DNA from: Ophiura sarsii
Lineage: Eukaryota; Echinodermata; Ophiuroidea; Amphilepidida; Ophiuridae
Direction of reading: 5' to 3'
DNA length: 64,000 nucleotides
Assembly (NCBI GenBank): GCA_035610835.1
Contig: CM069459.1
Coordinates: 53,495,755 to 53,559,754, forward strand
The notes below the pieces were generated by a model. The model saw only the letters and a program-made list of their open reading frames with translations, was not told the DNA's origin and did no database searches. Shown piece by piece: positions 44,301 through 51,956 of the stretch (its first letter is position 1; every line of letters begins with the position of its first letter). The position numbers and the translations under genes are program-made.

Positions 44301-45845
44301 TGAATAAGAGGAAGACGACCGATTCCTGGATAACCTTAACAAAATCATCATTAAAGGAACAGTTCAGTAACCACAACATTGTGCTTTTTACCTTTTAAAA
44401 ATGGTAACAAAATAATTATCGAGCCAAAATCGCGTACATTATAATTATTATAAACACGATTCAAAAAGCCATCTCGTGCCATTTTTATAAATGTCTCGGT
44501 GTTTACGTGCCGGTGTCAATGACGTCATGGTAATTGGTGTTCAAAAGTGCGCACTTGCATTGTATGACTATGATGTCATTGAAACCGGGACTTTCGATCA
44601 CCGCGAATTTCAGTATGTTGAGGGATGGCAGTTTTTATTCGTTTCTATGATAGTAAAATTGTTTTTTTTCTCTATGCATAACTACACGATTTGGGCTTCA
44701 TAATTATTTTCTAACATATAACGCTCAGTGTTGTGCTTGTTGGACTACTCCTTTATATTATATAAATATATACATGGATATCCATACGAAATTGAATGGA
44801 TCAGTAGGCAACACGTTTTTTAAGTCTCATTCTCTAATTTGGAGCTGTGTAGGTCTCTCTCTCTCTTTCGGTGTAGTGCTCACACCAACTATGTTTGAAC
44901 TTGATAGAAATGACATTTTGCTTTGAACGACTTGAATGTATAATGTATCATCAAATTGACACACATGTACTGTACAATTCATTATCTCTATTTTGCAGAC
45001 GACATCGTCGTCCACAAGTTCCGTGTGACACTGTAAGCCGTCCGAAGACATCAGCACATACCGGGCAATCTGCGGACGAGAGTAATAATCAGTCACGTGA
45101 TAATATTGATGGGCGTATATATCACGACATTCAAGACACTGGTGATGACAAGAACACGACGTATGAAGAAGTTGACCGTAACACAAATAAGGCTTCGGAG
45201 ATTACCACTCCATCACACTCTGCAGGAACCAAAACAAACCTGGAATATTCCTATGCTGATATACCTAATGGGCCTAATACGATAGCAGGTATTAAAACAG
45301 ATACCGGGAAACAACAGAAAATCACTGATGAATATGCATACGCAGACGTGCGTAATAGTTGCCAATCAGTACGTGACGTGGCGCGCATGCCCCGTGCAAA
45401 TGGACAGTTTGAATATGCCTACGCAGAAATAAATCGGGAAAAGGGTACTGATGATGTGCAACTGGCAAATGCTGACGACAATGAGATGGCACTGGTGGAG
45501 ACCGGCAAGTTTGACGAGGTCCCTGCTTACGCTGTAGTTGTCCCAGAGAACCAACCCAATGGTGCTGATGGTCCACGAATCCCTAGAGCTAACGATTATG
45601 GTACCAAGGATCCTGCTGCTGATACTATTAGAGACATGAATACCCAATATGCATATGCCGAGATTCACCCGATGGTGGGCATTGATCTCACACGTTCACA
45701 AACTTCAGATTCTCCTCCTAGTCTAAAAACCGAAAAGGAGTCTGAAGGATGGGTGGAGAATAGCTCTTACGCAGGATTCGTATCACCTCCTGATAATACC
45801 CAGCAGAAGGAGGGATGGGTGGATAACATAATATATTCAGATTGA
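23237..45845 (+). CDS. Receptor gene B (complete): SRCR-SRCR-WSC-sushi-TM receptor, tyrosine-rich tail
   Basis: Nine exons: 23237-23303, 26469-26732, 27017-27097, 27843-28082, 29174-29278, 38705-38983, 39602-39799, 43525-43609, 44999-45845. They sum to 2166 nt with an unbroken frame, predicting 721 residues: signal peptide 1-22, SRCR1 about 24-138, SRCR2 about 139-253, WSC about 253-346, sushi about 346-412, transmembrane about 415-438, tail about 440-721. All junctions are AG/GT; all are phase 1 except the TM-tail junction (phase 2). Each SRCR is split over two exons, as in group A SRCR proteins, and SRCR1 has six cysteines. It should be a type I receptor at the cell surface, binding an unknown ligand and signalling through phosphotyrosines (inference). 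It is flanked by paralogues A and C in the same orientation. Exon joining is predicted by eye and unverified by transcripts. Confidence 0.85.
24223..24669. mobile_element. CGATACTGG palindrome-cluster element, compact copy
   Basis: Inverted ends ggaaaaagtgtacttta and its complement enclose about ten short palindromes of type CCAGTATCGNNCGATACTGG, separated by 15-30 bp of AT-rich linker such as aacattttcatgta. No coding capacity. Short frames over it are repeat artefacts. Confidence 0.85.
24913..25404. mobile_element. Harbinger-like MITE, TAA target duplication
   Basis: Ends GGGAGCAGTTCCATTTATAC and the complement of GGGAGCAGTTCCATTTGTAC. TAA flanks at 24910-24912 and 25405-25407. Inside are repeated words catcggggcc and its complement. 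Nested within the 2.77-kb element. Confidence 0.85.
26469..26732 (+). CDS. Gene B exon 2: SRCR1, N-terminal part
   Basis: 264 nt, phase 1 in and out, acceptor ttgtagtttcag. Encodes the SRCR start: GTVEVKLDDTAYWTLVCQG, RWGLSEATVACRQLQF and VHDVVCDR, matching the family pattern G-x-(V/I)-E-V…W-x-x-V-C and A-x-V-x-C-x-Q-L. An open frame runs upstream through the acceptor, but the gene C copy supports the start at this AG. Confidence 0.88.
27017..27097 (+). CDS. Gene B exon 3: SRCR1, C-terminal part
   Basis: 81 nt, phase 1 in and out. Encodes SLQDCLYEYSLEDC and FAGVQCY, the SRCR end (L-x-D-C … C-x4-A-G-V-x-C). The pyrimidine tract before the acceptor (tatctttaaaaag) is weak but conserved in gene C. 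Confidence 0.88.
27342..27701. mobile_element. hAT-like MITE
   Basis: Ends CAGGGCTGGATTAACC and the complement of CAGAGGGTCGGATTTACC. Flanks AGCGTTAC and AACGGTAC match at 6 of 8 positions. It lies in intron 3 of gene B, 20 bp after the point where the gene C copy runs into the assembly gap. Confidence 0.65.
27843..28082 (+). CDS. Gene B exon 4: SRCR2, N-terminal part
   Basis: 240 nt, phase 1 in and out, acceptor gtttatcctag. Encodes FDVQLFGGSAPNAGRIEVKY, then DDLWANVC and VENICNDIGFPGA: a standard SRCR first half with VxLxGGS…GRIEV. It ends EYTCSCRS, with one cysteine more than the usual pattern. Confidence 0.87.
28083..29173. other. Intron 4 of gene B
   Basis: No gene or clear repeat seen. 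A short open frame at 28787-29053 has no recognisable domain. Confidence 0.5.
29174..29278 (+). CDS. Gene B exon 5: SRCR2, C-terminal part
   Basis: 105 nt, phase 1 in and out, acceptor gtttttcag, donor gtagga. Ends CGYDMEAVAICA. It matches gene A's 542-649 exon, with one codon fewer near the start. Confidence 0.87.
29302..29660. mobile_element. hAT-like MITE 23 bp after a splice donor
   Basis: Left end CAGTGGCGTAGCTAGG, right end gctacgctactg; ctatcgg is duplicated at 29295-29301 and about 29662-29668. Same family as 20868-21198, with longer G runs (29332-29346, 29428-29455) and a C run (29617-29626). Gene A's equivalent intron lacks it. Confidence 0.75.
30180..31836. mobile_element. CGATACTGG palindrome-cluster element split by other DNA
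   Basis: Left end ggggaaaagtgtact with palindromes at 30195-30330; right half 31460-31836 with many palindromes, ending in the complement of gggaaaaagtgtacttt. The intervening 1.1 kb includes a CR1/L2-like 3' end. The unit ttcatgttccagtattgggc…ttttaatgttctag repeats in tandem at 31475-31640. Confidence 0.65.
30763..31140 (+). mobile_element. CR1/L2-like LINE 3' end
   Basis: Frame 30763-31050 encodes LTYKSLHQQTPDYL, DRAFSSYAPRQWNRLPDHIR and FKRLLKCHLFEHAF: the standard C-terminus of CR1/L2-like ORF2. Then a 3'UTR with gcgctatataaatttcag and a (TTGA)n tail. 5'-truncated copy in intron 5 of gene B. Confidence 0.85.
32068..34167. mobile_element. hAT-like element with GAGTCC minisatellite ends
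   Basis: Ends CAGAGTTGTAGTCAAGTCC and the complement of CAGTGATGTAGTACTCGAG; flanks CACGTCAC and CAAGTCAT agree at 6 of 8 positions. Both ends hold imperfect (GAGTCC)n arrays (32090-32210 and 33985-34150). A second element (about 32347-33472) with a cccctgg hairpin, (TGTC)n and the AGGTCA minisatellite is nested inside. Confidence 0.6.
32580..33430. repeat. ~116-bp minisatellite with AGGTCAAAGGTCA in nearly every unit
   Basis: Units read aggtcatctgaggtcaaagg…tcatccagaggtcaaa, then cgtaaaagttgcccgattga, then cttggagacaagaaacatga and aacatgtctaaaataaatta. The exact 13-mer AGGTCAAAGGTCA is at 32739, 32864, 32979, 33095, 33238 and 33316. Confidence 0.9.
34517..35508. mobile_element. 992-bp element with repeated CGTCCGCGACA sites
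   Basis: Ends AGCTGGGCAGTTCCGTA and the complement of AGCTGGGCAGTTCCGTAA. Seven copies of a motif close to TGTACGTCCGCGACA lie inside in both orientations (about 34533, 34710, 34900, 34921, 34954, 35131, 35330), two of them forming a palindrome at 34916-34971. The target duplication is unclear. The open frames inside match no transposase I know. Confidence 0.7.
35822..36925. mobile_element. Mariner-like element, TA-flanked, keeps a transposase N-terminus
   Basis: Ends CAGGGTGTCCCAAAAGTCTA and its exact complement; TA at 35820-35821 and 36926-36927. 1104 bp. Confidence 0.85.
36200..36427 (+). pseudogene. Helix-turn-helix fragment of transposase
   Basis: 75 codons beginning MVYSIDKRIQIVWFYAETHS. 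The pattern Y-S-x-x-x-R-(I/M)-x-(I/M)-V-x-x-Y, then a basic PGRISILKLMDTF-L-TGTYSKW stretch, fits the DUF4817-type HTH that starts many mariner-like transposases. No DDE catalytic domain follows. The frame is intact for the HTH, so a DNA-binding peptide is conceivable, but expression is unproven. Confidence 0.6.
36984..37496. mobile_element. Harbinger-like MITE, TTA target duplication
   Basis: Ends GGGATCACGTCAAAACTCGA and the complement of GGGAAGACATCAAAACTCGA; TTA at 36981-36983 and 37497-37499. Arms continue with ccgcccggtt / accgggcgg words. Confidence 0.82.
37826..38580. mobile_element. TTAA-flanked 'CACGCGGCA' element
   Basis: Ends ttaacactttccacgcggca at 37827 and the complement of ttaactcattccacgcggca at 38561-38580. 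The right part shares gtgattccaaat and aaacctttcccaatattc blocks with 10640-11560 and 40487-40760. 37880-37990 also resembles 17925-18050 in reverse orientation. Confidence 0.6.
38705..38983 (+). CDS. Gene B exon 6: WSC domain
   Basis: 279 nt, phase 1 in and out, acceptor tattaatttag, donor gtaatc. Eight-cysteine WSC domain: GYLGCYGGFG, MTINTCRLYC, YASLQMADTCNCGDG, CSVPCSGNRYQTCGG, ending WLSIYDG. WSC domains are found in yeast cell-wall sensors and animal proteins such as kremen and polycystin-1 and are thought to bind carbohydrate. Confidence 0.9.
39602..39799 (+). CDS. Gene B exon 7: sushi/CCP domain
   Basis: 198 nt, phase 1 in and out. Four cysteines (LCDDP, FSCDAG, VIQC, FPEC) and SRWSHPFPEC carrying the conserved tryptophan. 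About 91% identical to gene A's exon by hand alignment, the most conserved part of the two genes. Confidence 0.9.
40487..40765. mobile_element. 'CACGCGGC' family copy in gene B intron 7
   Basis: Starts cattttccacgcgacaggcg, contains atcaccatgagaaatgcatt and ends cctcgtggaaggtgttaa. Counterpart of 10640-11560 in gene A, so it was present before the duplication. Confidence 0.55.
41464..42940 (+). mobile_element. 5'-truncated RTE-like LINE in intron 7 of gene B
   Basis: Gene A's intron near 14155 (catacatatttgacagatt) is the empty site; in B the flanks are acatatt on the left and acataatt on the right. It carries reverse transcriptase coding sequence and ends with an (AAGC)n-type tail (gcaagtaagcaagcaa). 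Inserted after A and B diverged. Confidence 0.82.
41500..42724 (+). pseudogene. Reverse transcriptase fragment of the LINE
   Basis: Open from about 41500 without an own start. Motifs in order: KSPGEDEIPPEVLK, NYRGICLSSIVAKTYNRLL, QNGFRPGRSTVSQI, FIDFKKAFDTVHR, GVLQGDTLAPFLF, LDFADDIALLAD (catalytic FADD) and FKYLGAWI. The reading shifts near 42720; the C-terminal KFAGHCARREEEA continues in another frame to about 42921. The catalytic core is intact, so the copy is young, but the endonuclease is missing. Confidence 0.9.
43525..43609 (+). CDS. Gene B exon 8: transmembrane segment
   Basis: 85 nt, phase 1 in, phase 2 out. Encodes GDHIVIGASVGCVLFVGIVI and on to LLLIK, a single helix. No acidic or basic residue within the membrane, so no sign of pairing with a charged adaptor. 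Confidence 0.88.
43610..44998. other. Intron 8 of gene B
   Basis: No gene. A palindromic repeat at about 44480-44625 (ctcggtgtt…gccggtgtcaatgacgtcatgg … gaaaccgggactttcgatca) has a relative at 46472-46652. The sequence does not align with gene A's intron 8. Confidence 0.5.
44999..45845 (+). CDS. Gene B exon 9: long tyrosine-rich cytoplasmic tail
   Basis: 847 nt to the stop, about 282 residues, entered after attttgcag. A basic start (RRHRRPQ) serves as stop-transfer. Fourteen tyrosines: IYHDI, TYEEV, EYSYADI, EYAYADV, EYAYAEI, AYAVV, DYGTK, QYAYAEI, SYAGF and IYSD. The [E/Q]Y[S/A]YA[D/E][I/V] block occurs four times and GWV[E/D]N-x-x-Y twice; (M/I)PRAN also occurs twice, so the tail grew by internal duplication. 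YxxI/V sites suit SH2 docking, but the residue two before the key tyrosine is Y, not S/I/V/L, so they are not strict ITIMs. No kinase, TIR or death domain. Confidence 0.88.
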
Positions 45846-46090
45846 TGGGTATTTGTCATCTTGGTCAATATCCGATAATTGATAATGGGGTAGCTTTCAT
45901 CTTAATTAACATCTGATAACTGATAATGGGGTATTTGTCATCTTCATCAATATTCGATAACTGATAATCATGGGTATCCGTCATCTTGATCAATATCTGT
46001 TATTTGTTTGTCATCTTGATCGATGTCCGATAACTGATAGTGGGGTATTTGTCATCTCGATTAATATCCGATAATTGATAATACTAGCAC
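45846..46090. repeat. ~50-57-bp tandem repeat right after the gene B stop
   Basis: About five diverged units with ggggtatttgtcatcttgat, caatatccgataa and ctgataat. It starts within bases of the stop codon, so it would form the proximal 3'UTR. Confidence 0.85.
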
Positions 46091-46471
46091 CAATACAAAA
46101 AGGCTGAAACGTTGCTTTTGGTCAAATAACCGCGCACGCGTTTATTAAAGATGTTACATTCTGTACTGTTTTTTCCACATCATCAGAATTTCTCGAAGCT
46201 TTTCGACAGCGAGTGATTTTTTCTTTCAAATATCCTCTGTATCTGAAATGTAATATGTACAAGAAAAAAACCCGTTGATGAAGTCACTCGCTTAGGCCAC
46301 ACTTTGAAACGACGGTACATTAGATCACAAGGTGAAAGTGACTTTACTCTACACTCTTAAAAAGAGGTTTCTTGTAAGCCCACATTATGCATCATATGTT
46401 AGAAAAATTATTATCGAGCCGTAATCGCGTAGTTAAATAGAACAATACGTCATACTTCTCACAAAAGCTAT

Positions 46472-46652
46472 AGAAATCTCTCAACATGCAATTTTTAAAA
46501 TTCGCGGCAATCGAAAGTCTCGGTGTCGTAACATTATGGTTATTGGTGCTCAAAATTGCGCTAGTGCATTATATAACTATGAATTCATCGACACCGGGAC
46601 TTAAGAATCGCCGCAAACTTTAGAAATGGCATGTTGAGAGATGACGTTGTCA
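46472..46652. repeat. Palindromic element
   Basis: Left arm ctctcaacatgca … gcggcaatcgaaagtctcgg…tgtcg; right arm cgacaccgggact…aatcgccgc…gcatgttgagag. A related palindrome lies in intron 8 of gene B near 44480-44625. Confidence 0.65.
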
Positions 46653-46876
46653 TTATAATATGATGTTTTGTTTTATATAACTACGCAATTACAAATACTC
46701 ATTTAGCTTGGATGTAGAGCCATGCACATGATGACTTGTCCGTATGCATTCATTGGTATCTATGTATTGGATAAAAATAATTTGTTGTTGTTGTTGACAA
46801 TTCTGAAATATGTTTGACATTTTTGAATATGTTTAGACATTTTTGAATTTATTTAAAAACAAATTTGATTAGGTCA

Positions 46877-47185
46877 AATTAAATGAATTGTTTGTCTCAA
46901 AGCTCCCGCGCACGTTAGTTTATTGATGCGCATTAGAAAAACAAAAATCTGAAAAACCCTTCTTTTTTTTCTTCTTTTTTTCACAAAAAAAAAAAAATCC
47001 CAAAATTTCACAGATTTTTCAGATTTTCATTGATCACATCATCTTAAATACAAAAGTTCACTTTTACAAGGATTTCAATATTTTATATTTAAAAAAAACA
47101 GAAAAAAGAAAGAAAAAAACCCCCCGCATTCCGCATTAGTTTAACAACAGGAGAGGAGCTTTGAGACAAACAATTAATTTAATTT
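46877..47185. mobile_element. MITE with ~28-bp ends
   Basis: Ends aattgtttgtctcaaagctc (46886) and its complement (about 47157-47176). The interior is poly-purine/pyrimidine. It is flanked by two copies of a ttgttgttgttg … ctgaaatatgtttgacattt segment (about 46783 and 47213). Confidence 0.75.
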
Positions 47186-48238
47186 GGCCTTAGTTGTATT
47201 GGATAAATTTGTTGTTGTTGTTGTTGTTGAAAATTCTGAAATATGTTTGACATTTTTTATATGTTTTATAGACTTTTTTGATTTAAAAAAACACACCACC
47301 GGGTAAAACCTAAACATGGACAGGGTTTTTTTGTCACCTAACCGAGACGTCTCGATTGTTTTCCGAAACATTATGAGATGAGAACAACACAACGCTACGA
47401 CGGATAACTTAACAAAACATAGCTATCCTCAGCCCATTAAAAAAACCATATTGACATTAATATTGTATAATTATGTCGACAACAATAACATTATGCGGCC
47501 ATACCGTTTACCATATCTATAATACTTTATGATTGGCCTTGTGTATCTAGGATAATTTTGCATGTTAATATTGCGCTACTCAGTATCAAACATTTTTACC
47601 TTAGTCAGAAGGAAGTTCTTGTAATTAGTTGTACTCAGAAACCGCACTTGTCTTTCATATTTTGATGGTCAGTGATTAGAAAATAAAAGTTTAATTGATT
47701 GATCAATCGGTCGAGTAGAAGCATTTATTTTAGTACACTTTGTTATTGTTCTCTGTGACTGATTTTCTTTTGGAACCGGATTCCTTCAAACCTATTCCGA
47801 TAAGGAACAGTGTTCAAAAGCGCACGATGTGAAAGATATATTGTTTTATCATTTAGTAGACATGAAAGCTGAAATGTGATTGGTTAATGTCCCAATTAAT
47901 ATATCTTCCCGTATAACGGGTTAAGTAGAAATTACATAAACAAGCAAAAACGTTATGGTGCAAAAGTGCGTGTACGGGCCGTGCCCGCTGACGCATACAT
48001 ACGCGGCGGCATCTAGCTCGCGCTGTAAACACTTTGTTAGCTTAAAAATGTGGATACATGACAACATGCACCAACCAACTCTGATCGTGCTTAGTTGTTC
48101 CAGGATGTTTAGAGTTAATTATTCCTCATTTACTTTTTAAAATGCATTAATATCTACTAAATGATAAATTCGTATTGCATGAACAAACAGGGGATAACTA
48201 ATAATATCAGCCGAACGAAAAACATTTAAAGTTTTCTA

Positions 48239-48720
48239 GTGATGAAAACGATATTACAAACCGATATTACAAAACAAGTCCGTATGGTTCTTACACTTGT
48301 GACTTATACGATAGTCGCCAAAGTAATATTTGGCATCATACCTTATTATACGACACTGTGTCATACAGTCTTCAAAATAAGTAATTTACCGGGTAATGCA
48401 TATGCTTTCAATTCCATTATTATGCTCCTACGTAAAAATGTTAAATCATTAAGTTGTAAGGAAATGTCTTCCCTTTAATTTGAGATATTATCCGTGGAAG
48501 TTTGAATGAATTATTAACTCAGTTATGTCCCCAATACCAAAACAAAGTCAGTTTTTCCTTTTTTAACATTTTGTTCGTCTACACGCAGCCTCGGACTAAT
48601 GTAGCAACAGACAGAGTGTTGATTAACTGGTCGCAAAAATTCACGGGTCGATAGTAAGAATGAGGATTGGGGAAGCTTCCAGGGGTACGCCAATCAACTA
48701 GCCGATCGGAAGCCACTTAG
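48239..48720. repeat. Arm of the 56-kb palindromic family
   Basis: Shares gctcctacgtaaaa, taagttgtaagga, tttaatttgagatatta, aaaacaaagtc, acattttgttcg and gtcgatagtaagaatgagga with the element at 56150-56600, in the orientation of its right arm read in reverse. No second arm seen. Confidence 0.55.
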
Positions 48721-51258
48721 CTTTGGTCAGCATAGCCTTGGTGGCGCTATACTTATAAGGCGTGATTGTAGCAGACGATGCCGGACACGAGCATGTTTTC
48801 GAATATTCAAGGTTAAATTATGTGTAGGAGGTTTACGTGATAGTAAATGGGACGAACGTTTAACAACAGATTAAATTCGAAAAATGATATTGACACTGGG
48901 GTTGGTTATCCAACTCCAGCGGTTTTAAGATGAAATAATTTAGTTCAAACGTGTGATGAATTTTATGGGGGTCATATAATCAAAATCCATTGTTACATTG
49001 AAACCAACGGAACTTCAAAATATTCGTGTCCGCCATCGTCTGGATTGTAGGGCGGAGTTGTTTACATGTAAGGTAACCGCGATAAAACAAAAAACAAAAA
49101 AATCAGCGAATATCACTTACTTTGGCTCTTTTTTTGGAATGCTATAAAAAGGAAAATCTGGAAATGATTCTTTTTTACTAAAACAGTTGGGAACGTAGCA
49201 CTTGGCATACTTTCTTTTCGGTAGAACCTCGCTGCCGAATTTGACCAACCATGTATTAAATATCATACTTAGATACCACATGCGCTGTATTACAGAAAAG
49301 GACTGCCCACCGCTACCAAAACTGATTTGTTAAATTATCATGATTATGATAATTCTTACCTCTGACAATAATCTTACACCATGTTTAACATGGATATTTA
49401 TTAGTTTTATTATTATTTTTAGTAATGATTTAGGCAAAAAGAACTATAGTTGAAAGCATTAATGTTGAGTAACCCCGCGGATGAAGGAAATGGTACCAAG
49501 GAAAGCTGTTTGTGTACGAGTCAATCTTGGTTGTGTGGCATAGTGTTATCTGTTCACAGAATTGGAATAGACATCCCGAACTATGTCACGATATGATTAT
49601 GAAACCACAAATGAGAGTCTGGATTCCTGTCAACAAGGACAGAAATAACTTTTTTTTCTTCACACTTTCATGCCGCATCCTGTGATTTCTGATTGTCATT
49701 GTTAATTTAATTGTATGCCTATAGTGTTCCCATAACCCTGTTTTATTCGAAATGCAACCACATTAGAATCAGTGGCGGTACTATAGTTTAATCACTTCCA
49801 AATTGGCGAGAAATATTTGTGTTTTTTATCTCTCCTCGCACAAAAGAAATCCAAGTATACGCGCATGGTTATGTTCAAACGCAGTCGGTATGGCAGCACG
49901 TACGCGTCAAGCGTCAATCTTAATTAATTAACAACAATTCTGTTTCACTACGTTCATGGCGATATTTTCGACTTCACACTTATTTTTCTATAATTGAGGT
50001 ACATTTTGGCTCTAAACAAGCTTATACCCAAAAATATTGCATTTTAGGGACACATGCCCGCGTAATGAACCGCGCGCGTAAGTGTCAATTTCTACCGACA
50101 CGAGAGTCAATATTTTTATGAAATAGGAGTTGATCACTGTACGGAGAGATTAACTTTTCCCGGTGGTTTTATTTATTTATTTATCTATTTATTTATCATT
50201 TTATCGGTAGTTCTAAATGCGCGCGAACCGCGCGATAATGTTGTCTTTAAATGTACAATTGCCTGAAACTAGCTTTATAATGTGGCCGGAAACATTTCAG
50301 ACTGATTTAAAGCTAATTTTAAGTAATTTATTAACAGTCAACATATTTGATTGTTTGGGGACAGAGTGGGGTGAACTCCATCCATTACCGGGACCCCGGC
50401 CCCGTGGTGACGCCACTGATTCAATAGAGATTATTCATGTAACGGATTAGCTGCCATCTTCTTGGGAATAATAACTGTGTTCAAGATTTTCAGAAAGAAG
50501 ACATGCAAGGAATTGGATGTATTATTATATACACAATGATTCAATTGAATGTAGCATAGTCCGGGTGCGACTCCCCGTTGTAATCAGTTGCGCATGGATA
50601 ATCTCTATAGGTTAAACATTATAGATCTGATTTGATATCATAAAGCATATGGTTGTAATGTGATGAAACTCAAACCCATAACCTCCCAACGCATTTTGAA
50701 TTAGGCCTACTTGTGTGAAGCTGCGAAATTGGTACACAGACGTATTGAGTAAAAGCTATCGTGCATAAGATAATGATGCATACACTCTTAGTTTCAAACC
50801 AAACAAAAAGCACGAAACCGAAAAATGTGCAGTACAATGGACATTCAACTTAGTTTAGTTTAGTTTAGTTTTATTTGGCATATCAAGACACAGAGATACA
50901 ATACATCAGATCAAATATACAAATCTTAAAAACTTACAAAATTAACACAACATATTAATACAAGAAAACATATAATGCCAAGGATAGCCCAAGAAAGGTC
51001 TGAAAAGGGCTTATTTCCATTGGGGTCCTTATTAAAACAGCACATTATAAAAACATCATATATATTTGCACACAAAATAATATTGCAAAATTGACGCAAA
51101 ATGTGGATTCTCTGACCTATTTCCTTTTAAAAATGTATACTTGTATATACATTTGAGTCATAGTTCAATAATTATAGCACTCACAAAATGCATAAAGTGA
51201 CTTCCTTGAGTCCCCCCTTAAGGTGTCTAAACACTTTAAGACACTTTTGGTTTGTAAA

Positions 51259-51636
51259 GTCTATTTGGCCATCAAGAGACAATGACGTAACTGCGTATTC
51301 TACTAATTGCAACACACTAACAGGCGCGAGGCGCGCGTACGCGAGGCGCTGGCGTAAAGACGGAAGATACACACGCGTTCGTTCGGCTGCGCCTGTTAAG
51401 TTTCTCCAGAGGAAGCCACATCGAGTATAATACAGGATTTGAAACAACTATCTCTATTTGTCTTCCTCTGGACAGTGACGTAACTTTACAAGCGCAGCAT
51501 TTTCGCACGCGTATAATATGTTCCGTCTTTCGATGCTTGCGTACGCAAGAGCCTCGAGTAGCCACGCGAGTTTATGTGCTGCAATTAGTAGAATACGCAG
51601 TTACGTCACTGTCTCGTGCATGGAAAATATAGGCCT
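51259..51636. repeat. Long imperfect hairpin upstream of gene C
   Basis: Counterpart of 22566-22970: tgcgtattctactaattgca in the left arm and its complement in the right arm, centred near tatttgtcttcctctgg. It ends about 255 bp before the gene C ATG. Confidence 0.8.
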
Positions 51637-51892
51637 TTCATTATGGGATGCCGTTGTCAGATAAAGCGATTAAACTTTTCCAGAGAATGGGAAAGGCAAT
51701 TCGAGACTAAGTGTATAATTATAGACCATTGCAACCACACCGGATCCTTATGATCAAGCCTATTGTCGTTTTATGGGTTCATTGTTTTAAACGATTCTAT
51801 CGTGTGGTGCAACAACATAATAGAGCACTCATGACATTTGCATAAAGGCCTTACATAGCGACATTTTAATACAAGACTGCAATTGGTAAATC

Positions 51893-51956
51893 ATGGTTAT
51901 AATGATGTCGTCTGTAGCCGTATGTTGGTGGTTCATCACATGCCGTATGTTATCAG
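51893..51956 (+). CDS. Gene C exon 1: signal peptide
   Basis: 64 nt, phase 1 out, donor gtaaga. One codon shorter than gene B's exon 1 and otherwise nearly the same. Confidence 0.8.

Larger units (their letters stand above)
45846..51892. other. Intergenic region between genes B and C
   Basis: No protein gene supported. Holds the post-stop tandem repeat, palindromic repeats at 46.4-46.7 kb, a MITE at 46.9-47.2 kb flanked by a direct duplication, a MITE-like arm (48.2-48.7 kb), and from about 49.0 kb the block paralogous to the region upstream of gene B. Confidence 0.6.

Noticed and set aside
44895..44998. Upstream start codon for gene B's tail exon
   Set aside because: The open frame reads through the ttttgcag acceptor; phase 2 entry from the TM exon matches at 44999.
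45240..45680. Calling the YxYA[D/E][I/V] blocks canonical ITIMs
   Set aside because: The residue at -2 is Y rather than S/I/V/L, so only the YxxI/V half matches.
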